A DNA stretch of 64,000 nucleotides from Sedimentisphaera salicampi (GTDB taxonomy: Bacteria; Planctomycetota; Phycisphaerae; Sedimentisphaerales; Sedimentisphaeraceae), in assembly GCF_002117005.1 (NCBI RefSeq), contig NZ_CP021023.1:1178001-1242000 (forward strand), in the 5' to 3' direction. Shown in pieces: positions 63,355 through 64,000 of this stretch. Within the stretch, counting starts at the first letter, position 1; each line of letters starts with the position of its first letter. Both the position numbers and the translations under genes were made by a program. The notes beneath the pieces are model-generated. The model saw nothing but the letters and a program-made list of their open reading frames with translations, was not told the DNA's origin and did no database searches.

Positions 63355-64000
63355 TCAGTTGCTGCAGGCCTCTGAGGGAAGAAGGGAGCAGTCCAGCCAG
63401 CTGAGGCACAGGCTGGCATAGTCGTATAGATTTACGATACAATCCGGCTCCCCGTTGGGGCCGGACGTATCGAAAAGTAAAGAATCTGGATTGCATACGG
63501 GCTTGCCGCAGGACTGGTAGTATATGGTGGTTATGCTGTTTTGGTCTAACACATCATCATACACCCGCACATCATCAAGCCAGCCGTTAAAGCTTGAGGA
63601 TGCTCTCACAGAGCCCACTCCGAAATCTGCATCTGTTTTTACTCCGAGGGAGGTTTCAGAATAGCTTGTCTTGAGCCCTTCATCTTCGGTGATCATATAG
63701 ATTGAACCAACCGGATCAGCGGCTGTTGAATCAAGCGTAAACGCCACAAACACCCACTCACCCTCGGGCAGAGGCCCTGGCGCAAACACCTTAGCCCCGC
63801 TTGATTTTCCGAGATTGAGGAGAGATTCATCGGGCTTGATTGAAAGCCTGTAGAGCTCGCCGTCTGAATCCTTCTTGCCTGTAACCACCTGCCAGTTGCC
63901 TAAGTTTTCCTTCCACTTGAGCCACATAGTCATTGTCATTTTGCCGGTTGTCTCCAGCGGATTCCAAGGGCCTGCATAAGCGTATCCATCGTTTTTCTGG
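63355..64000 (-). CDS. Secreted LamG-domain protein with half-dockerin tail (5' end missing)
   Basis: The minus-strand frame is open to the window edge, so the N-terminus is missing; only the last 215 codons are seen. LamG features: MTMTMWLKWKENLG, GKKDSDGELYRLSI, WVFVAFTLDST, FNGWLDDVRVYDDVLDQNSI. The tail PDCIVNLYDYASLCLSWLDC matches the secreted proteins at 37148 and 39448. The ATG at 63939 is inside the LamG domain and is not the start. It ends six bases from the convergent gene end. Confidence 0.8.
   Translation of the reverse strand, partial: QKNDGYAYAGPWNPLETTGKMTMTMWLKWKENLGNWQVVTGKKDSDGELYRLSIKPDESLLNLGKSSGAKVFAPGPLPEGEWVFVAFTLDSTAADPVGSIYMITEDEGLKTSYSETSLGVKTDADFGVGSVRASSSFNGWLDDVRVYDDVLDQNSITTIYYQSCGKPVCNPDSLLFDTSGPNGEPDCIVNLYDYASLCLSWLDCSLLPSEACSN

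Overview
The window comes from a bacterium of the Planctomycetota, most probably a Phycisphaerae/Sedimentisphaerales-type polysaccharide degrader. This is inferred from the gene mix: Tat-exported sulfatases, a GH2 beta-galactosidase-like lipoprotein, large secreted LamG/Ig-like proteins ending in a dockerin-like EF-hand/Trp tail, a PEP-CTERM protein, two ECF sigma/FecR pairs, and a planctomycete-style tyrosine integrase. Housekeeping promoters of the TTGATA/TATAAT type and frequent TTG/GTG starts are visible. No rRNA operon, CRISPR array or insertion sequence was seen.

Layout. 1-10.2 kb (+): the 3' part of rlmN, a PstS-like protein, a PFL-activase-like radical SAM enzyme, two consecutive sensor histidine kinases and priA. 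10.2-17.4 kb: a secreted GH128-like protein, then dinG and comM/yifB on the minus strand, followed by a repeat-rich intergenic locus. 17.4-22.5 kb: a metal-homeostasis block, with cupin-nikR (-) facing a plus-strand operon of secreted protein, pseudopilin and a zinc/manganese-type ABC transporter. 22.7-24.9 kb: ECF sigma/FecR pair 1 (-). 25.1-29.4 kb (+): PaaK-type CoA ligase, ACT protein, LolA-like protein, flavodoxin and FHA protein. 29.48 kb: tRNA-Leu(GAG).

29.55-35.04 kb: a 5.5-kb integrated element lies between a 25-bp direct repeat made from the tRNA-Leu 3' end. All its genes run on the minus strand: integrase, HTH protein, winged-helix protein, Cys-rich protein, two excisionase-like proteins and several unknowns. 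The att core lies inside the integrase gene in frame, so integration replaces a 66-residue C-terminal tail (left stranded at the right end) with 11 residues read from antisense tRNA. Clusters of TGCACCG sites with 12-bp spacing flank the att core in the circular form. An iteron-like repeat cluster lies beside the winged-helix gene.

35.4-64 kb: gatB; an ECF sigma-FecR-secreted-secreted operon (43.7 to 37.1 kb, -); a PEP-CTERM protein; a two-gene methionine/one-carbon block (homocysteine methyltransferase-MTHFR fusion plus a pterin-binding protein); sulfatase 1; a second copy of the repeat locus seen near 17 kb, inverted; a DUF1638 protein with trmB; sulfatase 2; a D-2-hydroxyacid dehydrogenase; a secreted two-lobed DTG aspartic-protease-like protein; a small membrane protein; and a sugar-catabolic unit (XylR/AraC-type regulator diverging from a UroD-family protein and GH2). 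The window ends with two more secreted tail-bearing proteins, the last cut by the window edge.

Together the accessory genes describe a cell that senses and degrades sulfated or complex polysaccharides at its surface, with sigma/FecR switches controlling secreted binding proteins. Best candidates for new biology are the integrase tail swap, the paired inverted repeat loci, the SWSWCG domain shared by secreted proteins, and the two-lobed protease.
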